DNA of 37,196 nucleotides from Halieaceae bacterium MED-G27 (GCA_002456975.1 NTKA01000018.1:1-37196); one strand, 5' to 3'; shown: positions 25,303 through 34,273, counted from the first letter of the stretch. Notes: a model not told the origin generated them from the letters alone. Translations and numbers: made by a program.

Positions 25303-25950
25303 ATGCGCTCTATAAAATTATGTGGGTTGGCGATGTTCGCGCTCATGAGTTCGTCGGTATCGGCCGACGATACATCATCGGTCACTGCAATCATCGATGC
25401 TTATTACGACGTCATCTCAGGCCCCGCAGGTTTTGTCTACGATTCAGCACGGGACGAAAACATTCATGCAAAAGACGCCCTCATTACAAAGTTTTTTTTG
25501 GATGGGACCGTGCAACAGCATGACTTCAAAACCGAACAGGCTTCGATTGTTAGCCCGTATAAGACCGCGTTTTTCGAAATTGAGGTAGATAGACGTGTTG
25601 AGCAGTTTGGCAATATTGCTCACGTATGGAGCGAGTTTGAGATTAAAAGCCAATCCGAGGGCGCCCCATATGGTGCTGGATTCAACAGCATATCCCTACT
25701 GTTTATGGATGATCGCTGGTGGATATCATCATGGTCAACGCAATATAAAGAACCAGACACGGCTGCTAAAAAATCCAAAACGGAGCAACTAGTGAACCTA
25801 AACACGGAAGAGTTTGCTGAGGTCGTGAAGTCAATCGTTCAAGATACACTGCAGGCCTGTGAGGTTCAGGGAGGCATGCAAGGTCGAGCCAAAATGAACC
25901 TGGCTGTTGTTGGTGAAGTAAAGGCGAAGCTTGTTTGCGAAACTGAATAG
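25303..25950 (+). CDS. Secreted NTF2/SnoaL-like protein
   Basis: The product is 215 aa. Residues 1-21 are a signal peptide ending SSSVSA-DD. Residues about 26-150 read like an NTF2-like cone: IDAYYDVISGPAG, ALITKFFLDG, HVWSEFEIKS and SISLLFMDDRWWISSWSTQY. The last 60 residues are a distinct tail with two cysteines (LQACEV, LVCETE). Periplasmic NTF2-like proteins are often small-molecule binders or enzymes. No catalytic set can be assigned here. It is flanked by gaps and appears monocistronic. Confidence 0.78.
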   Translation: MRSIKLCGLAMFALMSSSVSADDTSSVTAIIDAYYDVISGPAGFVYDSARDENIHAKDALITKFFLDGTVQQHDFKTEQASIVSPYKTAFFEIEVDRRVEQFGNIAHVWSEFEIKSQSEGAPYGAGFNSISLLFMDDRWWISSWSTQYKEPDTAAKKSKTEQLVNLNTEEFAEVVKSIVQDTLQACEVQGGMQGRAKMNLAVVGEVKAKLVCETE

Positions 25951-26361
25951 CAGTCGATTTTATTGGCGCCTAAAAACGCTGGTGCTGCCGGGAGAAGACC
26001 GCAATTTCTTGCGCCTGACCGGTTGTGGGCACGGGAAATCAGAGCCGTGCACAGGCAGCATCAACTCCGCTGATACGTCGGATCCAGCAACGCCGCTACA
26101 AGGTCAGATCCAGCATTGTAACTGACGCGTCGGATAGGGCAACCGCGAGACCTATAACGAAGACCCAGTCATCGAAGCGACGGTCGCACTCGCCTAGGCT
26201 CTTTAGTACTGGCCTGTGGTGTTAGGCGATGCTTGAGCCAAAAACGCATGGCAGTAAGCGCGATCCGTCGGTCACTGTGGTGCGAAGAAGAAACCCTGAG
26301 ACACTGCCACCGGAAGCTTCATCGCCCGGGCAGCTCATCGAACTGATCTAATGCCTGTACC
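25951..26361. other. 411-bp stretch without a supported gene; possibly decayed sequence
   Basis: No frame is open across the stretch on either strand. Short coding-looking pieces occur in different phases on the plus strand: RETYNEDPVIEATVALA followed by stop near 26206, and a 40-codon frame 26229-26351 beginning MLEPKTHGSK. Near-identical 13-mers GTC(G/A)GATCCAGCA occur at 26077 and 26103. This could be a decayed gene or a regulatory region. Neither can be shown by eye. Confidence 0.35.
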
Positions 26362-26859
26362 TCAAGGTCGATTCACCCAGATACCCAGGCGATTCTTGCG
26401 CGCTTGGGTTTGACACTTCTTATACTGTTGTTCTTGGGCTGCCGATGCTTCGACCCAGCGAGCCTGGCCTTTACAGATCATCATAAAACCGAGATCTCGC
26501 CCATCATCGGTGTAAACAATCCCGACCTGCCCCCCTTCGGCATTGGGCAAACGATAATCGACAAAAACAGACTTCACATTGGCAAGCATCTCGGCGAGCG
26601 CCGCCTGAGATTCGCGACCCTGAGGACTATCCAATGAGGGTGCGTTAGCTCCGAACAGCTCCACGCGTCGTCCACTCCGAAACAACAAGGTATCTCCCGA
26701 GACTATGGTGCTCACCTGCTCGGGGACGACACTGTAGGGCAACCCAATTTCTCGCGATGTACAACCAGCCACTACAGCGAGAGTACCAATAAGTACTGCA
26801 TGCACAGTCTGTCTAACAACTCGGTCTAACCGCGGTTTTGTTGGCGTTTGAGCTTGCAT
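26362..26859 (-). CDS. SNase-fold lipoprotein with degenerate active site
   Basis: The product is 165 aa from ATG 26859, with GAGGA 5 nt upstream. A longer frame to 27060 runs into the neighbouring transporter gene and is rejected. The lipoprotein signal ends VVAGC33. Residues about 50-163 follow the staphylococcal nuclease (SNase) fold: SGDTLLF, VELFGANAPSLDS, the helix after QGRESQAALAEML, and KKCQTQARKNRLGIW. Hand alignment to S. aureus nuclease maps R35 to E67, D40 to N72 and E43 to S75. The R87 position is G110 or Q111. Only the D21 equivalent (D56) remains. Nuclease activity is therefore unlikely (inference), and it may bind nucleic acid or protein at the envelope. Confidence 0.8.
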   Translation of the reverse strand: MQAQTPTKPRLDRVVRQTVHAVLIGTLAVVAGCTSREIGLPYSVVPEQVSTIVSGDTLLFRSGRRVELFGANAPSLDSPQGRESQAALAEMLANVKSVFVDYRLPNAEGGQVGIVYTDDGRDLGFMMICKGQARWVEASAAQEQQYKKCQTQARKNRLGIWVNRP

Positions 26860-26920
26860 GACTTCCTCGATAGTTCGCCTACGACCACAGAGCCCACTTA
26901 CTCGATTTCCTGCCATCAGT

Positions 26921-28231
26921 CTAAGTGATTTTCGATGTGATGGCGCTGGCGTAGGGTTTAGCGCCAAGCGCGTAGGCAATTGCACCGACCAGAGAAAGGC
27001 TGACGACAACTGCCAATCCGTAACGCACTGACTCATTACCGGTAGCGATAAACATATCACTGAAGACGCCGACGAGTAGTGGACCCAACCCCATCCCTAA
27101 TAAGTTGATAGCCAAGAGCATCATGGCCGACGCCTGGGTGCGCCAGTATTGAGGCACTAAATTCTGTACCGCAGCGTAGCTTGGTGCGATCCAAAAGCTC
27201 GCAAAGATGGCCGATAGCCCCATAAAAATCAGCGCAAATGGTAGGTCAGCACCGCCTACGATCAGTCGGTGTTCTACTGGCCAGAGTAAAAATGCAAGCT
27301 GCGTTGGTAGTGATAAAAAAATCCCAATCATCGGCACCCACATTTGCCAGCGTTTGTCCCGCTTTGCCAAAGCATCGACCATGAGGCCGCTACTGATGGT
27401 GCCAAGACCGCCACCAAACACTCCGATTAAGCCCAGGTAGAGGCCCGCATCGACTAAAGACATATCGTGAACTCGGACCAAAAAACTTGGTGACCAAACC
27501 CCAAGGCCGTAGCCAGAAATCCCGGTAAAACCAACCCCCAACATAATCATCTTAAATGAGGGCAACGCTAGGATCCCTTTGAGCGCGACCCATAAATTAA
27601 GGTCTTGCTCGGGTCTGGCTACCTTGTCGGGCTCGCGCACTGTCAGATAAATCAAGAGTGCTAACACCACCCCCGGTATGCCAAAAACAAGAAAAACGGT
27701 TCGCCAGCCAAATGCCTCAGCGATAAGGGCTCCGCCAAACAATCCGACCAAAATGCCGATATTGGGTGCAGTGGCGAGAATACCCTGTGCGAACGCGCGC
27801 CTTTCAGGTGCGAAGTAGTCAGCCAGTAAAGACTGGGAGGGCGGTGTGCCCCCCGCCTCGCCAATACCGACACCAACCCTCAAAAGAGCAAGGTGCCAGA
27901 ACCCAGTGGCGGTAGCGCAAAGTGCGGTGACCGCACTCCAGGTGGTCATCGAAATCGAGAGTACTTTGGTTCGCGACCACCGATCGGCCAGACGCGCCAC
28001 AGGTAATCCCAGGGTGGCGTAGAACAGGGCAAACGCGAGACCCGACAGTACCCCCATTTGTGTGTCGGTCGCGCCAAACTCCGCCTTGATTGGCTCTATA
28101 AGAATCGTCATTACCTGTCGGTCAACAAAGTTAAATACATAACCCAGTGTCAACAGGGCTAGCACGTAATAGCGATACCGGTTGGAGAACTGCTCGTGTG
28201 GTGCAGCGGATATGGAGTCCTTGGTTGTCAT
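26921..28231 (-). CDS. MFS transporter, spinster-like
   Basis: The product is 436 aa with about 12 hydrophobic helices. Motif A-like GLPVARLADRWSR follows helix 2, and RVGVGIGEAGGTPPSQSLLADYF in helices 4-5 is typical of the spinster-like branch of the major facilitator superfamily. The N-terminus FVDRQVMTILIEPIK is also family-like. It is an inner-membrane transporter of unknown substrate, often near catabolic genes in marine Gammaproteobacteria. It is divergent from the second MFS gene across a 239-bp gap. The SNase-like gene starts 61 bp downstream. Confidence 0.9.
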   Translation of the reverse strand: MTTKDSISAAPHEQFSNRYRYYVLALLTLGYVFNFVDRQVMTILIEPIKAEFGATDTQMGVLSGLAFALFYATLGLPVARLADRWSRTKVLSISMTTWSAVTALCATATGFWHLALLRVGVGIGEAGGTPPSQSLLADYFAPERRAFAQGILATAPNIGILVGLFGGALIAEAFGWRTVFLVFGIPGVVLALLIYLTVREPDKVARPEQDLNLWVALKGILALPSFKMIMLGVGFTGISGYGLGVWSPSFLVRVHDMSLVDAGLYLGLIGVFGGGLGTISSGLMVDALAKRDKRWQMWVPMIGIFLSLPTQLAFLLWPVEHRLIVGGADLPFALIFMGLSAIFASFWIAPSYAAVQNLVPQYWRTQASAMMLLAINLLGMGLGPLLVGVFSDMFIATGNESVRYGLAVVVSLSLVGAIAYALGAKPYASAITSKIT

Positions 28232-28289
28232 TTAATTCGGTTACTCACTTATTATTGTTGCCCGTAAATTTGCTCGTCGGCGCTAAGCA

Positions 28290-28314
28290 AATATCCACTG
28301 ATGAATATCCACTG
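28290..28314. repeat. Short direct repeat between divergent transporters
   Basis: AATATCCACTG occurs at 28290-28300 and 28304-28314, a 14-bp spacing. It lies about 60-85 bp upstream of the spinster-like gene and about 155-180 bp upstream of the other transporter. This could be a regulator-binding site. No complementary arm is seen. Confidence 0.35.
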
Positions 28315-28470
28315 GCTAATCTCCATTGACTTACGCGACCTTACCCTAAGGCCTCGAGTGGGAGAAACCTCTCTTGGCACGGAATGATCAATGAATTAAA
28401 GATGCCGAGTTGCCTTAGCTGTGGTAAACCAACACTGCGTGAAATAAACACTGTCTTTTAGGTGCCACTG

Positions 28471-29811
28471 ATGAGTCCACAGCCAATATTTGCCAACCAC
28501 AAGGTGGTGCGAAATTTCGTTCTGATCACCCTCTGCTCTCAATTCGCCTACTCGGTATTGGCCATGAAGGGCGTGCTGTTGCCTCAGATGCTCGAGCTCT
28601 GGAATGTGTCGAAGACCGAGTTTGGTCTTCTGATGTCGCTCTATGGTTTCGTTCACATCATTTTCTACGTTGCCCTGTCTTGGGCACAGGATCGTTTCTC
28701 GCCACGCATGCTGATTCCGCTTGCCATGATCGCGGGTGGTGCCACCACCTTTTTTCTGGGCAAAACCTCCGACTTTTACACGCTATGTGTTCTCTTTTTG
28801 CTATTGGCGGTTCTGTGCGATGGCGCGTTCTGGCCAGCCGTTCTGTCATCGGTAAGACGATCAACCACCGATGAGAATCAAGGCAAGGCGTTTGGGCTCC
28901 TAGAGGGCGGCAGAGGCATCATCGAACTTCTGCAGAATTCGATGACGCTCGGGTTATACGCATGGCTGGGATACAGCGTGTTCGGCTTGGAAGTAGCCTT
29001 TATGATCAACGGCGTGATTATGATTATCTTGGGCGTTGTTTGCTGGCTAGTGCTGCCACGGGACAACCTGCTCAAATCCGCGGCCGACTCCGACCAAAAA
29101 CTTCGCGAAGTCGCAGAGGGGATGAAGCTCACACTGCGCATGCCCGAGATTTGGATGGCGGGCCTCTCGGGCTTCTTCATTTACTTTGCCTATACGAGCT
29201 TGCCGTTTTACATCACCTACCTGACCGAACTTTATACGTTGCCCGTATTGGCGATATCGATTTTTGGCATAGCATCGACCTCGGTCGGTAGGATTGGATC
29301 GGCTTTTCCTGCAGGCTTTATCGCCAATCGCTTCTTTGGTGGCTCGACGGGTGCTATGCGCGCTGGGTTGTTGCTCGTTTCTGTCTTTGGTCTCGCGATG
29401 GCGCTTCTGCCACCGGTGCAATCGTTGGTCTGGGTAGCCATGATCGGTATCTTCCCACTGATTTTCGTTATTTTCTTCATGCGCGCGCTCTATTTCGCGC
29501 CTTTCGGAGAAATGGGCCTCCCACCTAGATTTTCAGGTGCTGTCATCGCCTGTGCTGCCTTCGTCGTCTACCTACCCTCGGCTTTTGCCTATCTAGTCTG
29601 GGGCTTCTTGCTCGATAGCTTTCCCGGTGAACAGGGCTATCGCTTGATGTTCTTTGGGCTTGCGCTCTTGGGCCTTGCCGGTGCCATCAGCGCAACGATT
29701 TTGCATCGCCGCACCGATGAGGGACTCCGCGAGCGCATTGCTACTAGGGTCGCCGAGCTCGATAAAAAGCTAGGCCTTGAGGGCGAAGAGAAATCCTTCG
29801 CTGAGGGTTAA
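28471..29811 (+). CDS. MFS transporter, second type
   Basis: The product is 446 aa from ATG 28471, with AGGTG 6 nt upstream. A GTG at 28462 is in frame but overlaps that ribosome site. Twelve hydrophobic helices are visible, with a motif-A-like ALSWAQDRFSPR after helix 2 and LLEGGRGIIELLQN in helix 5. A cytoplasmic C-terminal tail is rich in charged residues (TRVAELDKKLG). It resembles NarK- or OFA-like carriers of sugar phosphates or organic acids more than the spinster-like neighbour. The substrate is not predictable. Confidence 0.88.
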   Translation: MSPQPIFANHKVVRNFVLITLCSQFAYSVLAMKGVLLPQMLELWNVSKTEFGLLMSLYGFVHIIFYVALSWAQDRFSPRMLIPLAMIAGGATTFFLGKTSDFYTLCVLFLLLAVLCDGAFWPAVLSSVRRSTTDENQGKAFGLLEGGRGIIELLQNSMTLGLYAWLGYSVFGLEVAFMINGVIMIILGVVCWLVLPRDNLLKSAADSDQKLREVAEGMKLTLRMPEIWMAGLSGFFIYFAYTSLPFYITYLTELYTLPVLAISIFGIASTSVGRIGSAFPAGFIANRFFGGSTGAMRAGLLLVSVFGLAMALLPPVQSLVWVAMIGIFPLIFVIFFMRALYFAPFGEMGLPPRFSGAVIACAAFVVYLPSAFAYLVWGFLLDSFPGEQGYRLMFFGLALLGLAGAISATILHRRTDEGLRERIATRVAELDKKLGLEGEEKSFAEG

Positions 29812-29824
29812 TGCGAGGGACAGC

Positions 29825-29838
29825 CCTGCCTTAGCAGG
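29825..29838 (+). terminator. Weak hairpin after MFS gene
   Basis: CCTGC-CTTA-GCAGG is a 5-bp stem 13 nt after the stop, with only TT following. It is short, so only a tentative terminator. The 164-bp convergent gap 29812-29975 holds nothing else clear. Confidence 0.3.
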
Positions 29839-29975
29839 TTACCAATGGAGTGGCGACGCTCGCAGAGTGATCAGCAGCGCTGTGAGATCGCAAGAACCTT
29901 AAACGCTGTATCGATTGGTTATGGGCAAGTGAGTATCCACCGAGCTAGTTTGACGCAAGCGAGCTAACGAGAGCA

Positions 29976-31613
29976 CTATTCAGTAGTTGCTTGTTCGGTC
30001 TTGGCTCGCTCTACCATCGCTCTGACATCAGCCAACAACGCTTTCGCATCATAAACCACACCATCTTTGACGGTGTAGTTCACGCCGCCAACGCGCTCGA
30101 TCACACCGCTCTCTCGATTGAGCTTTCGATGACCCGTGCCGTAAAGCAATTTGAAGTTTGATACTGGGTTGCCCTCGACGAGAACGATATCGGCCTTTCT
30201 GCCCACAGAGATCGCGCCAATCTCATCTTCCATGCCCAGCACCTCAGCGCCATTACGGGTAGCCGCTTGGATTACCTCCAATGGATGGAATCCGGCTTCC
30301 TGAAGCATTTCTAGCTCACGAATGTAGTCAAACCCAAATACCTTGTAGATAAACCCGGCATCAGACCCAGCGGCAACGCGCCCTCCGGCATTTTTGTAAT
30401 CGTTGACGAACTCCATCCAGCGCTGAAAATTCTTTCGCCAAGCCACCTCATCACCCGTTGTCCAGTCGAAGTGATACGAACCATGCAATCGGGGGTCTGG
30501 TTCAAAGAAATTCATGAGCGCAGGTAAGGTGTAGACGTCGTGCCACTCGGCAAGGCGCGAGCGCATGACATCGCGGTTCGCCTCGTAAATCGTCAGCGTT
30601 GGAACCAGGGTGAAGTCGAGCTCGACAAGTTCGGTAATGGTATTTCGCCAGACCTCAGAGTCCGGTAGGGCAGTTTGCAGCCACAGCCGCCCCGCCTCGC
30701 TAAAACGCCATTGCTCGTCGGCATAGTTGTAATCAGCTGGGTAGTCCTGAATGGTTCTGTCAGTGAACATCGCCTCGGGTAAACCGTACCAATGTTCCAT
30801 GCTATCCAATCCGAGTCGCGCGCTATCGAGAACATTCATGTGATAGACACCATTCTGGTCGTGGTGACTCATAGTGCCCAAATCCAGTTTTTGCGCTTCA
30901 TCATAGATAGCGGCCAAGGCCTCGCGCGTGCCGCCGCGTAATTTAATGCCTTTTGCACCGCGCCTCTTTACAGCGCGAACCCAATCACGGGCACCCTCTG
31001 CCGAGGTAATGTCCAATGCCCCAAGACCCTGCCCCGGAAACATCGCGTAGGGAACGATGCTGGGCGCAGCAATCCTATGCGCTTCACTGCGTTTCGCGTG
31101 CTCAACCGTCCAACCCAAACCCATGACGGAACCCGCTTCACGCACAGTTGTAATCCCGTGAGCAAGCCATAGCTTGAACACATATTCGGGAGGCGTAATT
31201 GGCCCAACCACGCCCTCGTAAGGGTTCCCAATGTGAGTGTGAGCATCGATGAACCCGGGCAATGCTGTCATGTCATTACCATCGATTCGATACTCCCCTT
31301 CCCGAGGTTGTGGTGCACTCCCCTCGATCGAGGTGATTGTATCGTCCAAGATAACAATCGATACCGGTCCTCGAGGCGGTGAACCCAAGCCGTCCACCAG
31401 CATCACATTGTCGATTACCAACCGATCGAAGGGACCCGCCCCTTCATCGACGCGGTCGGGGGCTAACGGTGGAATTTCAACACCATAGGCCGCAAAACGA
31501 GTCGGCCCCTCCTCGCCCGGTACCGACGACAAAACGAACGGTGAGAACGACACTGTTAAGACTAGAAATACAGCTGATAAAAGCTTGGAAAACCCGGTTT
31601 TCTGCTTGGTCAT
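29976..31613 (-). CDS. Secreted metal-dependent amidohydrolase
   Basis: The product is 545 aa from ATG 31613, with a GTG immediately before it (31616). An N-terminal signal peptide covers about 1-30. The amidohydrolase-superfamily site is visible: HxH in DAHTHIG (H125, H127), a lysine-containing KGIKLRGG, histidines in MSHHDQNG and SMEHW, and the catalytic Asp in AAGSDAGF. The C-terminal composite domain has GAISVGRKADIVLVEGNP, as in imidazolonepropionase- and dipeptidase-like members. Export to the periplasm suggests hydrolysis of imported cyclic amides, peptides or xenobiotics. The substrate is unknown. Confidence 0.9.
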   Translation of the reverse strand: MTKQKTGFSKLLSAVFLVLTVSFSPFVLSSVPGEEGPTRFAAYGVEIPPLAPDRVDEGAGPFDRLVIDNVMLVDGLGSPPRGPVSIVILDDTITSIEGSAPQPREGEYRIDGNDMTALPGFIDAHTHIGNPYEGVVGPITPPEYVFKLWLAHGITTVREAGSVMGLGWTVEHAKRSEAHRIAAPSIVPYAMFPGQGLGALDITSAEGARDWVRAVKRRGAKGIKLRGGTREALAAIYDEAQKLDLGTMSHHDQNGVYHMNVLDSARLGLDSMEHWYGLPEAMFTDRTIQDYPADYNYADEQWRFSEAGRLWLQTALPDSEVWRNTITELVELDFTLVPTLTIYEANRDVMRSRLAEWHDVYTLPALMNFFEPDPRLHGSYHFDWTTGDEVAWRKNFQRWMEFVNDYKNAGGRVAAGSDAGFIYKVFGFDYIRELEMLQEAGFHPLEVIQAATRNGAEVLGMEDEIGAISVGRKADIVLVEGNPVSNFKLLYGTGHRKLNRESGVIERVGGVNYTVKDGVVYDAKALLADVRAMVERAKTEQATTE

Positions 31614-31707
31614 CACGTCATCACCATCGTTATTGCGCGTTACTTGGGGCTAAAGTGGATTTGGCTCAAAGCTCACTACTCTAGAAAGTCGATCACTCGT
31701 TGTGTGA

Positions 31708-32172
31708 TTACTCGGTTAAATTCAAACTGTATTTACGAAACACATGATCCTGCTGATAACCCAAACTCTCATAGAGACCCTGACCAATCACATTGGTGTG
31801 TGCCGTCTCCAAATCAATGCGGCAAGCACCTTGGGTCCGCGCCCAATCGGCGGCTGTAGTCATCAATGCTCTGCCAATCCCTGCGCGACGACTACTGGGA
31901 TCAACAAATAAGTCGTAAAGCATGTAAAAGGGCTGCATATCCACCGAGCAAAGTGCTGGGTACAGTTGGGTAAAGCCAACGAGAGCATCTGTTTGTTCTG
32001 CGACAAAGACTGTGGACCGTTGCTCGTTCAAGTTGACGGTCATCCAAGCCGCCGCACCCGCCAGATCGGGCTCACACTCATAGAACTGACGATAGCCATC
32101 GAACAAGCGCGCCAAGTCAACGAGGTCTTTAGCTTGCGCTTCACGAACGCTGATAGTCGGCATGCGAGTCAC
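31708..32172 (-). CDS. GNAT-family N-acetyltransferase
   Basis: The product is 154 aa from GTG 32172. An ATG three codons later (32163) may be the true start. GNAT motif A is LYDLFVDPSSRRAGIGRALM, with the R-R-x-G-I-G acyl-CoA loop. Motif B is YESLGYQ near the end. It starts 3 nt after the oxygenase stop, so the two are an operon. The substrate is unknown. It may modify the same small molecule as the oxygenase (inference). Confidence 0.9.
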   Translation of the reverse strand: MTRMPTISVREAQAKDLVDLARLFDGYRQFYECEPDLAGAAAWMTVNLNEQRSTVFVAEQTDALVGFTQLYPALCSVDMQPFYMLYDLFVDPSSRRAGIGRALMTTAADWARTQGACRIDLETAHTNVIGQGLYESLGYQQDHVFRKYSLNLTE

Positions 32173-32175
32173 GCT

Positions 32176-33186
32176 CTAGGCCACAGCTCGAGGAAAGCCG
32201 ATAAAAGTACCAACCAGCAACTGAGCAAAACCGGTTGGATCGGGTCGCTCACCCTCGAGCACTCCGAGACGACGGCACTCCGCCTCGAGCGTGTCGAGGA
32301 TCTGGTCGACCGTAAGATCATCCGTTCCAGAGGCCCAAAGCGCTCGCTCCTGCTCGCTTTGAAAGCAGTAAGCCTTCCAGGAAATTGAATAGCGCAGTGA
32401 TTGCCAGTTGTAATCAGCCAATTCATCACCCGCGGCATTTTTGAGTCGCCATTGCCCATCACCCAAGTAAGTCAGCGACGCGCCCTTATCGATGTAAGGC
32501 AGCTCGTCACCTACTGGTGTTACACGCTCAACGCCATGAAACACTCGATCAGTATCGATCAGGATAGCTGAATTGTGACTGGCATCGATGCGCTCTCGAG
32601 GCCCCTGCGCCCCCTCCGGGAAGAACGCAAAAGCACCGCCGGGGTTTGCACCAAACCAAGATACGCAGGTGGCGATTGGCACCCGCCAGGCGTCAAACAA
32701 ACCCGAATGCAGCATCACAACTAACAACCATTGTGGGAGACGTTTTCGATCTGCGCCTCGAAACTCGGGTACATCGGTGTGGATAGCCAGTTCTTGACCC
32801 GGCGTCAGGATATTCGCATACACAATCGCAGGTTCTACCACCGCGCAGTCGGTCACCCGCTTCGCGGCTTCGATTAATTCGTGATGCTGAAAAAAGGGCT
32901 CAATCCCTGGCGACTGAATATCGGTCCCGTAGGCATAGGTCTCACGGAAATAGTTGGTGCGCTGTGCGGCTACCGAGAGCTCGTCATTGTTGCCCTGCCC
33001 ATCGATACCGTGATTGATATAGTTAAAGGCGGCGTCAAAACGTTGCGGTAGTTGTTCGCCGAGTCCTTCGTTCAAAGCCTCATCGGCGTAAGTTCCAAAA
33101 ACACCACGCGCCTCAGCGATACGAAGCATCGTAGCTGCTTCATCGATACTCAAAAACGGCGTCATATGTTGATAGCTGGCTCTCAT
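32176..33186 (-). CDS. Putative 2OG-Fe(II) oxygenase-like protein
   Basis: The product is 336 aa from ATG 33186, with a GGAAG site upstream. The central part has a double-stranded beta-helix look with a candidate iron triad: H136 and D138 in AIHTDVPEF, and H217 in VFHGVERV. An intermediate stretch PGGAFAFFPEGAQGP fits the strands between. The C-terminal third (ISWKAYCF onwards) is helical and unique. I do not recognise a named family, and the 2-oxoglutarate-binding arginine is not certain (R221 is a candidate). It is coupled to a GNAT gene. The role is unknown, and small-molecule or protein hydroxylation is possible. Confidence 0.65.
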   Translation of the reverse strand: MRASYQHMTPFLSIDEAATMLRIAEARGVFGTYADEALNEGLGEQLPQRFDAAFNYINHGIDGQGNNDELSVAAQRTNYFRETYAYGTDIQSPGIEPFFQHHELIEAAKRVTDCAVVEPAIVYANILTPGQELAIHTDVPEFRGADRKRLPQWLLVVMLHSGLFDAWRVPIATCVSWFGANPGGAFAFFPEGAQGPRERIDASHNSAILIDTDRVFHGVERVTPVGDELPYIDKGASLTYLGDGQWRLKNAAGDELADYNWQSLRYSISWKAYCFQSEQERALWASGTDDLTVDQILDTLEAECRRLGVLEGERPDPTGFAQLLVGTFIGFPRAVA

Positions 33187-33235
33187 GAGTCTTCCTTTTT
33201 TATTATTGGTTTACGCCATCACAGCCTTACCCCAA

Positions 33236-33257
33236 ACTCTCAATCAAGACTCTCAAT
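33236..33257. repeat. Direct repeat in the oxygenase leader
   Basis: ACTCTCAAT occurs at 33236-33244 and 33249-33257 (13-bp spacing, within the 109-bp gap). A partial third AACTCAAA follows. It lies 50-71 bp upstream of the oxygenase ATG and may be an operator. Confidence 0.35.
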
Positions 33258-33295
33258 TTTGCAACTCAAACGAGGATGCTGGAGACCGGGAAAAT

Positions 33296-34273
33296 TTAGG
33301 GCAAGAGCAGGGAGCTGCCCGTAGTTTTCCGAGCCTCAAGTGCCTCATGCGCGGCTGTCGCTTCAGACAATGCAAAACGCTGATTGATCTCGACGGATAA
33401 CACACCTTTATTCATCAGCTCAAAAATCCGCGCGGCGGACTGTTGCATCCAACCCGGGCGCATCATGTGAGTCGCCAGTGTCGGCCGGGTGAAGTAAAGT
33501 GAGCCACCTAGGGCGAGCTCTCCTGGTACCACTGCATCGATCGCACCTGAGGCATTGCCAAAACTGACGAAAGTGCCCAGGGGGGCTAAGGCGCCAAGAC
33601 TCAACCGGTAGCTATCCTTGCCAACGCTGTCGTAGACCACCGGGAAGCCCTGTGGAGCGATATCACGAAGTTGCTCGGCTAAATCTTCATCGCCGCTCAA
33701 CAGACAATCTATCGCGCCGTGCTGCCGAGCCAGTTCGCACTTGGCGGCGGTGCTGGCAGTACCGATCAAGTCAACTCCCAAATGCTTTGCCCACTGGCAA
33801 GCAATAAGGCCTACCCCTCCCGCCGCAGCATAAAATAGCACCTGCTCACCACCCGACAGTGGGAAGGTATCGTTGAACAAATAATCAACCGTCATCGCCT
33901 TGAGTAGAATCGCCGCCGCTGCGTCGAGCTCGACACCGTCGGGAACTCTCACCAGCGCACTTTCAGGCAAGTTGATCGCCTCGGCGTAGGCGCCGGAGGC
34001 CATGGCAAAAGCGACCCGATCACCGACTTTTAAAGCGCTTACCTCGGGCCCCACGGCCTCGACGATACCCGCACCCTCGCAACCTAGTCGTGCGGGCATC
34101 GACAGAGGGTAGAGGCCCGATCGATGATAGGTATCGATTAGGTTGATGCCACAGGCAGCGAGCCTCACCGTGACTTGATCATCGGCGGGCGCGGCTAACG
34201 CGACCTGCACAAGCTCCATGGCATCGGGCCCACCGGGTGCTTCAATTTGGATGGCATTAATCATTCGAGTCAT
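33296..34273 (-). CDS. Quinone oxidoreductase-like zinc-independent MDR protein
   Basis: The product is 325 aa from ATG 34273, with AAGGAG about 9 nt upstream. It is a medium-chain dehydrogenase/reductase: an N-terminal GroES-like domain (CGINLIDTYHRSGLYP, LGCEGAGIVEAVG) and an NADPH-binding Rossmann half (FYAAAGGVGLIACQWAK). The zinc-ligating cysteines of alcohol dehydrogenases are absent, as in quinone oxidoreductases (QorA). It would reduce quinones or enones with NADPH. It lies 109 bp upstream of the oxygenase gene and may be a separate transcript. Confidence 0.92.
   Translation of the reverse strand: MTRMINAIQIEAPGGPDAMELVQVALAAPADDQVTVRLAACGINLIDTYHRSGLYPLSMPARLGCEGAGIVEAVGPEVSALKVGDRVAFAMASGAYAEAINLPESALVRVPDGVELDAAAAILLKAMTVDYLFNDTFPLSGGEQVLFYAAAGGVGLIACQWAKHLGVDLIGTASTAAKCELARQHGAIDCLLSGDEDLAEQLRDIAPQGFPVVYDSVGKDSYRLSLGALAPLGTFVSFGNASGAIDAVVPGELALGGSLYFTRPTLATHMMRPGWMQQSAARIFELMNKGVLSVEINQRFALSEATAAHEALEARKTTGSSLLLP

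Noticed and set aside
26860-27060. Longer N-terminus for the SNase-like protein
   Set aside because: It overlaps the transporter gene and precedes an evident lipoprotein signal with GAGGA upstream.
31692-31708. ATCAC/GTGAT hairpin at the GNAT 3' side as terminator
   Set aside because: Five-base AT-rich stem overlapping the gene end with no U-tract. Too weak to call.
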